The notes under the pieces were generated by a model. It had not been told where the DNA came from. It did no database searches and saw only the letters and a list, made by a program, of their open reading frames with translations. From contig CP136061.1 in NCBI GenBank assembly GCA_032622095.1, forward strand, positions 42,415,797-42,479,796: a stretch of DNA of 64,000 nt, written 5' to 3'. The position numbers and the translations under genes are program-made. The stretch is from Siphonodentalium dalli. Lineage: Eukaryota; Mollusca; Scaphopoda; Gadilida; Siphonodentaliidae. Below are positions 49,215 to 58,827 of this stretch, one piece after another; position 1 is the first letter of the stretch, and every line of letters begins with the position of its first letter.

Positions 49215-49246
49215 TTAATTTATGTTTATTTTTGTTTCATTTTCAG

Positions 49247-49421
49247 GCTCTTTGGTGGTCTCATTGAAGATATTAAACGTAAAGCACCATTTTACCTCAG
49301 TGATTTCAAGGATGCTGCTACAACACAATGTGTCGCATCGTTCGTCTTTCTTTATTTTGCTTGTTTGACGCCCATCATCACATTTGGTGGTCTTCTCGGC
49401 GAGGCCACAGGAAATAACATG
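49247..49421 (+). CDS. SLC4A-like: SLC4 exon 3 of those seen (start of membrane domain, TM1)
   Basis: 175 bp, phase 2 to 0, between 'cattttcag' and 'gtaaga'. It reads 'LFGGLIEDIKRKAPFYLSDF', then a hydrophobic stretch 'SFVFLYFACLTPIITFGG' and 'LLGEATGNNM'. The 'DIKRKAP..SDF' and 'TFGGLLGEAT' signatures belong to sodium-coupled SLC4 members; anion exchangers have a different sequence before TM1. TM1 lines the ion pathway in solved SLC4 structures. Confidence 0.96.
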
Positions 49422-49905
49422 GTAAGAATGTCTCCTTTATGAAATATACACCTAAAAAAAATGTAAGTCCCCCTGATATTTTCAAGGATATCTTCAAATG
49501 ATACTATGGGAAGATAATCTCTTATAATATGAATCATACGTGACATGTAGTGGAGCAACCACACATGATGTGCCTCAAATTTGCCTTTTTTTCGGCGACA
49601 TAACGCTAAGAATAATTTATGTAACATCATTCAGTGGTCACGCGATGCTTCATTTCCAATTCCTCGTTTTTTGCAATCTCCACACGGTTGCTAACCGGAA
49701 GTCACGTGACAATGTCTCCAAAATCTATACCCGCGATCTTGAAAAATCACTGATGGATATAGAAAAAATTAAATGAAGTCATTTACATGCCTTAGGTATA
49801 AGCACCCTTGTTGGTTGCTATTATCCATCCCTTAACTAACACTATTTCTGATTGAGCAAAAGCCGTCACATGATAATCCGGGAAAAAGTCATATTGGTCT
49901 CCCGA

Positions 49906-49941
49906 AAGTCATATTGGACTCAATTGAGTCCAATATGACTT
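49906..49941. repeat. Perfect 36-bp palindrome
   Basis: Two 18-base arms meet at CAATTG with no loop, built on 'aagtcatattggactc'. A partial extra copy ('aaagtcatattggtct') lies just upstream at 49885-49900. Confidence 0.9.
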
Positions 49942-50684
49942 ATTTTGTTGGGACTCTGTGACGTCACGAAGTAACCCTATTGCCAAATGAATCTTTGAAA
50001 TTGTGATGTGGGCGCAGTACTCTGGTGGATTTAGCAGACATTTCACTTCCGCATTGAGTTTTTTTTCACTTCCGTGTTTACTGTTCCAAATCATGCTTTC
50101 TGATGATCATTACAAGCTTTTATAGAGAATCAAGTGCCTTGATTGCATGCTTTGACAACATTGTCTCTTTGATTCCTTTGACCGCTTTGATTGCCTGCGA
50201 CTCACGCACATTACACACTGACTATGACAGGTTAAAAAAACACTGTTGTGTAACCTTTGATGCTATGACTTCATCGACGACCGTTGTTAACCCAATCCTT
50301 ATTGTGCTGCATTTTATTAGTTAATTATTGAGTAAACTTAACCAAGAACGTGAGGCGTGCAACTTTTTGCACACTACTTTTCAATTCCAGACGCAATTGT
50401 GCTCCTCAAAATCAAAGAACATCATTTGCATGGGAACAGTCGGCATTCCAAAATTTATTAAATTACTGGGTTCACTCAGAGTTCACATGGTCCTTGGATC
50501 ACGTTTAATTCTCAGTTAACGGCAGGTGGGCCTCTCCTTTGTGACCTGGCACCAAAGGGAGCGAGCTGTTTACAAAATAGTTGATAATGACACTAAACGA
50601 TATGACATTCCTCATCTACTGCAACAGGAATTGGCAGTCTCATCTGGGTTCATGGCAGTTTATAACCCAGTGTCTACTCATTAC

Positions 50685-50911
50685 CAAGCCTTGAAATAGT
50701 GTGTCTGTCATTTGCAGAATGAGGTTCCCAAAGGGTGAATTTAGATCACCAAATTCACCCTCTGGGAACCTCATTCTGCTGAGGTGTAAGCAGAGTGAGG
50801 TCCCCAGAGGGTGAATTTGGTGATGCTAGCCCGCTATGTGGGATAGCATCACTAAATTCACCCTCTGGGGACCTCATTCTGCAAATGACAGACACCCTAT
50901 TTCAAGGCTTG
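50685..50911. repeat. Double-hairpin element ('GGTGAATTT' family)
   Basis: Outer arms 'caagccttgaaatagtg' and 'ctatttcaaggcttg' enclose two inner inverted pairs built on 'cagaatgaggt(c/t)cccagagggtgaattt'-type sequence. The second loop includes 'gctagcccgctatgtgggatagc'-type sequence, itself a small hairpin. Related fragments: 52044-52164, 52262-52372 and the centre of the foldback at 55261-55902. Confidence 0.8.
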
Positions 50912-51064
50912 CTCATGAGGCCACGGTGCCAGATCGTTTACCTGCATATATTTTCTACCAAAGTTGTCAAGCTATCAAACCCTCTAATTTCAAAAGCAAT
51001 AGAAATTTTTTGTGATATTAAAAAAATTCAATGGAGTCTATAAATAAATAATCCACAGATGCTG

Positions 51065-51882
51065 AGAACCTCTATGTACCCAGAACCTCTATGTACCCAG
51101 AACCTCTATGTACCCAGAACCTCTATGTACCCAGAACCTCTATGTACCCAGAACCTCTATGTACCCAGAACCTCTATGTACCCAGAACCTCTATGTACCC
51201 AGAACCTCTATGTACCCATTCAAACGATCATAACTGATTTACGGATGCTGAACCTCTATGTACCCATTCAAACGATTGTAACTGATTTACGGATGCTGAG
51301 AACCTCTATGTACCCATTCAAACGATCATAACTGATTTACGGATGCTGAACCTCTATGTACCCATTCAAACGATCATAACTGATTTACGGATGCTGAACC
51401 TCTATGTACCCATTCAAACGATCATAACTGATTTACGGATGCTGAACCTCTATGTACCCATTCAAACGATCATAACTGATTTACGGATGCTGAACCTCTA
51501 TGTACCCATTCAAACGATCATAACTGATTTACAGATGCTGAACCTCTATGTACCCATTCAAACGATCATAACTGATTTACGGATGCTGAACCTCTATGTA
51601 CCCATTCAAACGATCATAACTGATTTACGGATGCTGAACCTCTATGTACCCCATTCAAACGATCATAACTGATTTACGGATGCTGAGAACCTCTATGTAC
51701 CCATTCAAACGATCATAACTGATTTACGGATGCTGAACCTCTATGTACCCATTCAAACGATCATAACTGATTTACGGATGCTGAACCTCTATGTACCCAT
51801 TCAAACGATCATAACTGATTTACGGATGCTGAGAACCTCTATGTACCCATTCAAACGATCATAACTGATTTACGGATGCTGA
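51065..51882. repeat. Composite minisatellite: 17-bp units followed by 48-bp units
   Basis: Nine tandem copies of AGAACCTCTATGTACCC (51065-51217) pass directly into about fourteen copies of a 48-bp unit. Each 48-bp unit begins with the same 'aacctctatgtaccc' and adds 'attcaaacgatcataactga' and 'tttacggatgctg'. Some units retain 'gag' before 'aacc'. Three 17-bp units, or one 48-bp unit, are multiples of three, so long frames arise (51059-51672) without coding meaning. Confidence 0.95.
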
Positions 51883-52043
51883 ACAACTGGAATTTTTGGA
51901 ATATACAGTTGCGAATACAGTGAATAATGCCTTAATTTTAACTCACCGGTAACCCACCCTAAGATCTGAATTAAACCTAAATTATAGTAGAACCTGTGCA
52001 AAAATATAAAGTGGAAAGTATTTTGCGACATAAAACATAGAGA

Positions 52044-52372
52044 TTCACCCTCTGGGGACCTCATTCTGCATGGCCTCATCTGCGATGGGAGACATAGACT
52101 CAGATTGAAGTTCCCAAATGGTGAATATTGTGATGTACACCCATTGAGAACCTCCATTATGCAATGTGTCGACTGCCAATTTGGGAGTATAGAGAAACTA
52201 AACTAAAAAAGACATAGAATCTATATGAAATTTGATAATAAAGAAAACTTTCCAGAGAAGATGAGGCCTGAGCAGAATGAGGTGCCCAGAGGGTGAATTT
52301 CGTGATGTTAGCCTGCTATGCAGGATAGCGTCACTAAATTAACTCTCTGCGGACCTCATTCTGTATATGACA
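52044..52372. repeat. Two fragments of the 'GGTGAATTT' hairpin family
   Basis: 52044-52164 holds 'ttcaccctctggggacctca' and a diverged inverse. 52262-52372 holds 'gcagaatgaggtgcccag' with the inverse 'gcggacctcattctg'. The exon begins about 95 bases further on. Confidence 0.7.
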
Positions 52373-52467
52373 GGCGCACTAAACTCAGGCTTGCTGACGA
52401 TGGGGAGCTTGAGCATGTCTATGTTTATAAACATTTTGATCTATTATTTTGTTTGATTTAATTTCAG

Positions 52468-52601
52468 GCAGCGATGGAAAGCCTCCTGGCGGGAGCTATA
52501 TGTGGGGTTGTTTATGCAATTTTTTCGGGTCAACCTCTCACTATTCTTGGGAGTACGGGTCCTGTTCTTGTATTTGAGTCAATTTTATATAAATTCTGCA
52601 C
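52468..52601 (+). CDS. SLC4A-like: SLC4 exon 4 of those seen (TM2-TM3)
   Basis: 134 bp, phase 0 to 2, between 'aatttcag' and 'gtaagt'. It reads 'AAMESLLAGAICGVVYAIF', 'SGQPLTILGSTGPVLVFES' and 'ILYKFC'. The 'GQPLTILGSTGPVLVFE' block is among the most conserved in SLC4 and forms TM2 and the half-helix TM3 at the ion site. The last two bases (AC) join C of the next exon to give Thr. Confidence 0.97.
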
Positions 52602-52694
52602 GTAAGTATACCTACTTAGACTGTTGTAAGGTGATTTATACCCTGATCTGCTATGTTTAAATAGAGGATTTACAACGAGTCCCCAGTCTATAGC

Positions 52695-52784
52695 GGAATT
52701 TCCAAACGAGTCCAGTAAATTAGGTCTGGACCGAGCCTTTGGTGAGGTCCAGACCTAATTTACTGGACGAGTTTTGTAAATTCC
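52695..52784. repeat. Hairpin, 22-bp perfect arms
   Basis: 'tccagtaaattaggtctgga' plus CC (52711-52732) pairs exactly with 52746-52767. Looser outer pairing includes 'ggaatttcc' and 'gtaaattcc'. Confidence 0.85.
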
Positions 52785-54171
52785 ACTCTAAATTTGGGAC
52801 GAGTTGTAGATTCTATTTATTACATGATCCAAAACCTCGACAAAACATACTTAAATCAACAAATGGGAGGCAAAACTAACATCAACTTCTATAAGGCATG
52901 CGATGAGTTTCACACAACTCTGCTTTGTTTGTCCACGCAAGAAATAGTCCAAGATAAATAAAGACTCTTTGGCATATTTAATGGCATATATTTAATGACA
53001 TAACTTTTCAAACTCTTCATTCATTATAGTTTGTTGAAATTATATTGGAAGCCATAGTATTTTGAGATGTAGCGTACGGAAAACCACAAACCGGAAGTCA
53101 AAGGTCACCTGACACTATTTCCTGTTATTAAACGAACGTTTAATATCACAATTTATAGAATGGGTTTATTGGTAGGTAGGATCATGTAATAAATAGTGTT
53201 GTTATCCTTCATCCCATTTCCCTCTCTTCTGATTGGCTGAGAGTGCGTCACATGGCGGGCGATAAATCACCATATTACCCTCAAGGGTAACATTGTCTCA
53301 GTTATTGACCGTCAGCTGTTACCAGTAAACATAGAACTACGAAGAACTCACCGCACAGAGATTCTCTGACAGCTCTCTGATAATTTCGAAAAAAAATGTT
53401 TTTATAAACCCCACTGTTTCATAACAACCGCGAACTGTGGTGTTTGCTAATTTGCATAATTGTGTGTTTTTTTATTTGCAATTAAAGCACGCTATGTATA
53501 ATGGTGTTATCATAGACACATATCTGTTATAAGGTGTAATATTCATATTGGACCTTTTTATATCAATAATAAAGACCGTGGGACAAATAGATAAAACTTA
53601 TTATGTAGTTGGTATGCTGCAGACAATTGCACATACGATGTACATACGTTACAACTACGTTTATGTACTATAGATCAAATGGCCACTCTTTGCTGTTTAT
53701 CAATTGATTATTTCTTTTCTTCAATACATTCATCAGACTTCAGAGAATACCCGTATGTTGCGTAACGATCTGTGACAGATGTCAATTTCTTTTTGCACTA
53801 CTACAACGTGTTAGTTCCACATTTTAACATTCTGGAAATTAACACGTCTGTCGGCGTCTTCACGCTCATTTGAAACGAAACCGAACATTTCGCTGCATGG
53901 CTACTCAACTTCGAAATTGCTTTACTCCTCTTTCCATGAACCGATTTCCACAATGCAACCAGCAAACTGACCGGAGAATATCTGTGCAAATGACGGGTCT
54001 GTTAATTAATCCAGATTATGAATGTTTTATTTTCTAAATAGCGATGATTCCAACATAGAATTAACTTTTCGAACTGGATTAAATAATATATGTGCGCATT
54101 TATGCCTGCTATTAAGGAGGTTCGTGTGTACTCCATTGTCAGATAACAAAACAGTTATCACCCTTGTTTTC

Positions 54172-54282
54172 GTGAGACACGGGGATTTGTCGCCGCTCTC
54201 GACCTGGAATGTCACCCTCGGGCCTGACGGCCCTCGGGTGACATTCCAGGTCTCGAGCGGGCGACAAATCCCCGTGTCTCAC
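54172..54282. repeat. GC-rich palindrome, about 46-bp arms
   Basis: 'gtgagacacggggatttgtc' at 54172 pairs with the inverse ending at 54282. The arms continue through 'gacctggaatgtcaccc', with a small mismatched patch. The loop is around 'tcgggcctgacggccctc'. Weaker pairing ('cagttatc' and 'gataactg') extends outward to about 54152-54303. Strikingly GC-rich for this region. Confidence 0.9.
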
Positions 54283-54464
54283 TCAATCGCGGGCGATAAC
54301 TGTATATTAATGCTAGCTAGTTAAATTTGTAGATTAATCGACACTGCATAATTGAACGATGCTATTCTATGATTAAATGCTGTCACTGTACGTTAAATTT
54401 CCATCCAAAGTATGTTCTATGTGATCTTGATTCGAAGGTAAACAAACCATTTCAGCTACTTTGG

Positions 54465-54592
54465 TATTACCACGCCGTCTACTCCCTATTTATTGGTATT
54501 ACTACGCCGTCTACCCCCTATTTATTGGTATTACTACGCCGTCTACTCCCTATTTATTGGTATTACTACGCCGTCTACCCCCTATTGATTTA
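54465..54592. repeat. 32-bp minisatellite, four units
   Basis: Four copies of 'tattactacgccgtctactc' plus 'cctatttattgg', with few differences. Confidence 0.9.
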
Positions 54593-54798
54593 TTGAACAG
54601 CCTTGAGGTTAAAAATGAGTGAAAACTGTTCTGTTGTTAAAATCATTCTGGTTTTATTGTTTGAAGTGGGGTAAAATATCTAACCAGAAGGGATCATGGT
54701 ATAAACTATATACACACATAGTGTTTCTGAATAACGAATATAAACCACTCATGAGACTTACCTTATAGAAGCCAATTTTTGGTTCTTGTCCCATTTAA

Positions 54799-55189
54799 CC
54801 CTTTACCCAACAGAAGGGCCCTGTGCCAATGCATTCTCTTATATATGCGAGTCGACCATAGGTCGCCTCGCATATATAAGAGAATGCATTGGCTTAACAC
54901 ATTAAAAATTATAAAATTGTTAAAGAAAGTAAGAAAAAATGGTAAAAAGTGTTAAAAAAAGATTTTTTTTAGGCCAATGCATTCTCTTATATATGCGAGG
55001 CGACCTATGGTCGACTCGCATATATAAGAGAATGCATTGGCACAGGGCTAACTGTAACTATCACAATGTGGTCAAGGAGCCGGTTCCAATGATATCCATA
55101 TTTGTATGGTTCTATTGAGACAAACCGAAGATATTTTAGGCTGTTGAAGCTTTATTTGGCCGGTTTTGGCCGGTTTGTTGGGTAAAGGG
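54799..55189 (+). mobile_element. PB-A MITE, copy 2
   Basis: 391 bp between TTAA 54795-54798 and 55190-55193, the same length and orientation as 16159-16549 and only slightly different in sequence. It carries both opposed core palindromes. Confidence 0.9.
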
Positions 55190-55260
55190 TTAAGTACCTT
55201 TATGGATCTTATGGATGTTTTGGAAGTCATTAAATACCTCAAACCGTGTTATTTATCTGG

Positions 55261-55902
55261 CAAATTGAATGTATGTATATTATTCAAGAATATTTAAAAT
55301 AAAATCAATATTAATTGATAGAAGCGTTTCCAGACTGGGGTCTCCGATTCTTGTTCTAGGAAGAGATAGACCATATTTAAATCAAATTTAGAGTGTTTGT
55401 AACCAGGAGAAGAACATCTTTAATGGAAAATTGTCTTGAAATAGTGTGTGTGACATTTGCATAATGAGGTCCCCAGAGGGTGAATATAGTGACACTATCC
55501 CCTAAATTGCAGAAGATAAAATGCATAATGTGACTAATGAGTGAACATCACTGACTTCAACTGGGGAACTTCAATCAGATCCTAGGTCTTCCATATTAAC
55601 AGTTGAGGCCTAAGCAGTACAAGGTTCCCAGAGTGTGAATTAGGTGACACTAGCCCACCGTGCGGGATAGTGTAACTATATTCACCCTCTGGGGACATCA
55701 TTATGCAAATGTCTCACACTATTTCAAGACAATTTTCCATTAAAGATGTTCTTCTCCTGGTTACAAACACTCTAAATGTAATTTAAATATGGTCCATCTC
55801 TTCCTATAACAAGAATTGAAGACCCCTGTCTGGAAACGCTTCTATCAATTAATATTGATTTTATTTAAAATATTCTTGAATAATATACATACATTCAATT
55901 TG
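55261..55902. repeat. F foldback element, 642 bp
   Basis: Arms of about 240 bp (55261-55500 and 55660-55902) are inverted copies: 'caaattgaatgtatgtatat', 'gatagaagcgtttccaga', 'ggaagagatagaccat' and 'aaccaggagaagaacatct' each recur as the inverse. The centre is a 'GGTGAATTT'-family hairpin. Single-arm relatives occur at 30545-30675, 47290-47397 and 56020-56160. Confidence 0.88.
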
Positions 55903-56323
55903 GGACATTTCATGGCTCACGTTCATTCTGAGCATACCATGCGGAATATCTTTATCTCAAAATTCTAAAAATAGTAACGAAAAATGTCCCACTTAATTAT
56001 CGCATTATATAAGAAAATGTCATATATAAAATCAATATTAACTGATAGAAGCATTTCTGGAGAGGTGTCTAACCGTGTCTTTGACACTTATCTATTATTT
56101 TATACACCGGTATCTATATAAAACATAATAAGGAAGAGACAATCCATCTTTAAGTAGATGAATACAGAATTAAATTTTTTCACATCATAATTCAAATTCT
56201 AAGTCAAGGATGTGATCTCTAATTACTAATAGTGTGGAATAAACACAGAACATGAACTCAATTTGATAATCAAATGTTTTGTTATGAGCAGTACTATTTT
56301 TGTTGAATAATAACATTCTATAA

Positions 56324-56411
56324 GCAAATTTGATTTTTGAGACAGTGGAATTGTTTTTTTTATTTGTTTTTTTTTTTATTAAATTTGCACTGTCTCAAAA
56401 ATCAAATTTGC
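56324..56411. repeat. Hairpin with 24-bp perfect arms around a T-rich loop
   Basis: 56324-56347 ('gcaaatttgatttttgagac' plus AGTG) is exactly inverted at 56388-56411. The 40-base loop is mostly T. It lies about 145 bases upstream of the next exon's acceptor. Confidence 0.92.
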
Positions 56412-56555
56412 TTCTAAAAATAGGCACCTGGTGTGTTGTATAGTCTCAAGCATGTTCTAAGAGCAATGCTCGGCATGTTTCGGAGGCATAAACATATAAA
56501 ATTGCTACTGTGCTATATCTCCTATATATATAACATTCTATGTTTTATTTTCCAG

Positions 56556-57021
56556 CCAGAGCGCGGGGTTAGACTACATGTCATTCAGATTATGGGTTGG
56601 CGTGTGGACTGGAGTAATTCTCATCATTATCGTGGCATTCGATTTGAGTGCACTTGTCCGCTACATCACGCGATTCACAGAAGAGAGTTTCGCAGCCCTA
56701 ATATCATTGATATTCATCAAAGAAGCCATTTCTAAACTTATCTCAGTGACACAAAAATATCCAATACATATTCATCCACCCGATGAAATCAGTTTAAACT
56801 GTACATGTCAGCCTATATCAGATAGTGTATCTTATCAGTGGTTTGATAACATGACATTGCAGACTTGTGAACAGAATAATGGTACCCTGGTTGGAGTTGG
56901 GTGCGTTCACTTCAGGTTTCATCCAGACGTGTTTTTCTTGTCGTGTATTTTATTTCTTGGAACCTTTGCTGTCTCCTTTGCTCTAAAGAACTTCAAAACA
57001 AGCAGATTTCTTCCTAACATG
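56556..57021 (+). CDS. SLC4A-like: SLC4 exon 5 of those seen (TM4-TM6 with extracellular loop)
   Basis: 466 bp, phase 2 to 0, between 'attttccag' and 'gtaaga'. It reads 'FRLWVGVWTGVILIIIVAFD', 'YITRFTEESFAALISLIFIK', then an extracellular loop with four Cys ('CTC', 'TCEQ', 'GCVHF') and three N-glycosylation sequons (NCT, NMT, NGT), then 'FLSCILFLGTFAVSFALKNF' and 'KTSRFLPNM'. The four-Cys, glycosylated loop is typical of sodium-coupled SLC4 proteins, but here it is shorter than I recall for vertebrate members. Parts of the exon recall NBCe1/NBCe2 and others NBCn/NDCBE, so I do not choose a paralogue. The last 50 bases and donor are repeated downstream. Confidence 0.96.
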
Positions 57022-57203
57022 GTAAGAATAATTCAATTCTGTTTTTTATGTGTAACCCTTATAAGTATCTCCTTTGCTCTAAAGAACTTCAAAACAAGCA
57101 GATTTCTTCCTAACATGGTAAGAATAATTTCTGTTTTTTATGTGTATATACGTATCTCTTTCGCTCTAAAGAACTTCAAAACAATCAGATTTCTTCCTAA
57201 CAT
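57022..57203 (+). repeat. Two tandem copies of the exon 3' end and splice donor
   Basis: The 50 exon bases 56972-57021 and the start of the intron recur at 57068-57117 (period 96) and 57155-57203 (period 87). The second copy is identical in its exon part and keeps the donor 'atg|gtaagaataatt' at 57117/57118. The reading frame stays open through it, so splicing there would insert 32 residues ending again in 'SFALKNFKTSRFLPNM'. The third copy has three or so changes and its donor is displaced by a MITE; the frame ends at a TAA at 57208. Confidence 0.93.
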
Positions 57204-57204
57204 A

Positions 57205-57355
57205 CAGTAATGCCCTAATTAATTGACTCCATAACCACAGCAGAATTATGGGCAACTTTTCAGGATTTAGTCGGAAATATGGCTTGTTGCCATTCATCGG
57301 AAAGTTCTCCATAATTCTGCTGTGGTTATGGAGTCGATTAATTAGGGCATTACTG
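57205..57355. mobile_element. TA-MITE inserted at the third exon-end copy
   Basis: Starts CAGTAATGCCCTAATTAATT and ends with the inverse, with a TA on each side (57203-57204 and 57356-57357). Removing it leaves 'cctaacatagtaag', which is the duplicated exon end and donor with one G-to-A change. TA target, inverted ends and small size fit a Tc1/mariner-type non-autonomous element. Confidence 0.9.
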
Positions 57356-57554
57356 TAGTAAGTACAATTAATTTCTTTACTAAATGGATTCTCCCATCAA
57401 TATATATTGGAATGGTCTATTATTCATCTGGAGGGATGTTCAAGCAATATAAGCAGATGACAGACAGTAAAACAGATAATACGAGTGCCGAATGATTCCT
57501 ATTCATTGATGGGAAATGGTCAGATAATAAGTTCAACAATGTTAACAAGGGTTA

Positions 57555-57697
57555 TAGTAATGCTCTAAATAATCGACTCCTTAACCACAGCAGAATTATG
57601 GGTACTTATTTAGGATTTAGTCGGAAATATGGCTTGTTGCCATTCATCGGAAAGCTCTCTGCTGTGGTTAAGGAGTCGATTATTTAGGGCATTACTG
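57555..57697. mobile_element. TA-MITE
   Basis: Same family: 'agtaatgctctaaataatcg' at the left, 'cgattatttagggcattact' at the right, flanked by TA. The centre holds 'ggaaatatggcttgttgcca'. Confidence 0.85.
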
Positions 57698-58616
57698 TAC
57701 ACCTTACTCTTATTTAAATTCACACATTATTATTTTTCACTCAGTTTTCACGCACTTTGAATTCACGCATGTGCGAATTCAAAACTGACATCAATTTTGC
57801 CATATAATTTATCAAAATCATGTATCCCATGGCATGCATTTACCATTCTAACCCAAAGGTGGATTAAATTACCTCCATGATATATATATATACAACACAA
57901 ACAGAGGATAAAATGTAACTGCTAATTATGTAGTTGTGAAGATAAGTAATTCGAGATCTACCACACTTGCGCTGGTCCAATAATAATTATTATATTTAAC
58001 CCTTTACCCAACAAACCGGCCAAAACCGGCCAAATAAAGCTTCAACAGCCTAAAATATCTTCGGTCTGTCTCAATAGAACCATACAAATATGGATATCAT
58101 TGGAATCGGCTCCTTGACCACATTGTGATAGTTACAGTTATGCCCTGTGCCAATGCATTCTCTTATATATGCGAGTCGACCATAGGTCGCCTCGCATATA
58201 TAAGAGAATGCATTGGCCTAAAAAAAATCTTTTTTTACCATTTTTTCTTACATTCTTTAACAATTTTATAATTTTTAATGTGCTAAGCCAATGCATTCTC
58301 TTATATATGCGAGGCGACCTATGGTCGACTCGCATATATAAGAGAATGCATTGGCACAGGGCCCTTCTGTTGGGTAAAGGGTTAAATAGTTATGGGCATC
58401 ACTGACAAGAATTTGAACTAATTTAATTCACATCAATGGAGATTGATATAATGTTGCTGACTTCAAAGTGTCACTTTGTAGTTTACATGTACCTTTAATT
58501 TTCCCGCTTATCTTACAATTTTTTTCGCTCAGTTTTAAATTCACGCATCGTCGGGTTCGTGAAAAATAGTTCTGTGTAAATTTAAATACAAATCAGGTAT
58601 ATATGTTTTATTCCAG
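57698..58616 (+). other. SLC4 intron, middle part
   Basis: Contains a short AT microsatellite near 57881-57890 and a PB-A MITE at 58000-58381. No exon seen between the exon-end copies on the left and the acceptor copies on the right. Confidence 0.7.
58000..58381 (-). mobile_element. PB-A MITE, copy 3 (inverted)
   Basis: 382 bp between TTAA 57996-57999 and 58382-58385, in the opposite orientation to the copies at 16159 and 54799. Both core palindromes are intact. Confidence 0.9.
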
Positions 58617-58827
58617 GCGCGTGTTTTGATCAGTGATTTTGCGGTATTTTTGCGATCATCCTTATGGTTGTGTATATATTTTTTATTCTAGGAGCGTGAT
58701 TTTGCAGTATTTTTGCGATCATTCTTATGGTTGTGTATATATTTTATTCCAGGCGCGTGTTTTGATCAGTGATTTTGCGGTATTTTTGCGATTATTCTTA
58801 TGGTTGTGTATATATTTTTTATTCTAG
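58617..58827 (+). repeat. Three upstream copies of the exon 5' part with splice acceptors
   Basis: 'ttccag|gcgcgtgttttgatcag' at 58616/58617, 'attctag|gagcgtgattttg' at 58691/58692 and 'attccag|gcgcgtgttttgatc' at 58752/58753 precede the true acceptor at 58827/58828. Each copy has about 55 exon bases followed by 'ttgtgtatatattt'-like intron. Copies 1-3 read 'gcggtatttttgcgatc' where the real exon has 'gcggtattggttgcgatc', one base shorter. Their frame therefore shifts, and copies 1 and 3 reach the TAG of the next acceptor. They look like decoy acceptors. Confidence 0.92.

Larger units (their letters stand above)
45169..49246 (+). other. SLC4 intron, 4078 bp, dense in MITEs
   Basis: Holds a TTAA inverted-repeat element with a 15-bp minisatellite (45747-46165), two C elements, two PB-B MITEs and a 1-kb nested insertion with a long palindrome. 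These are listed separately. No exon seen. Confidence 0.75.
49422..52467 (+). other. SLC4 intron, 3046 bp
   Basis: Holds a perfect 36-bp palindrome (49906-49941), hairpin elements of one family (50685-50911 and two fragments near 52044-52372) and a composite minisatellite (51065-51882). No exon seen. Confidence 0.75.
52602..56555 (+). other. SLC4 intron, 3954 bp
   Basis: Contains several hairpins, a 32-bp minisatellite, a PB-A MITE and a 642-bp foldback, listed separately. 52850-54170 is otherwise plain AT-rich sequence in which I see no exon. A CGCC-rich palindrome lies at 54172-54282. Confidence 0.75.

Noticed and set aside
51059-51672. Long frames with a repeating 16- or 17-residue pattern, or a CRISPR-like repeat array
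   Set aside because: The frames arise because the units are multiples of three. There are no distinct spacers between repeats and the context is an animal intron, so neither a protein nor a CRISPR array is supported.
57022-57210. Continuous exon to 57210, giving a longer SLC4 protein that ends there
   Set aside because: The exon has a strong donor at 57021 and matches the next exon in phase and in family alignment. The continuation is duplicated intron-exon sequence ending in a MITE. It is reported only as a possible alternative donor.
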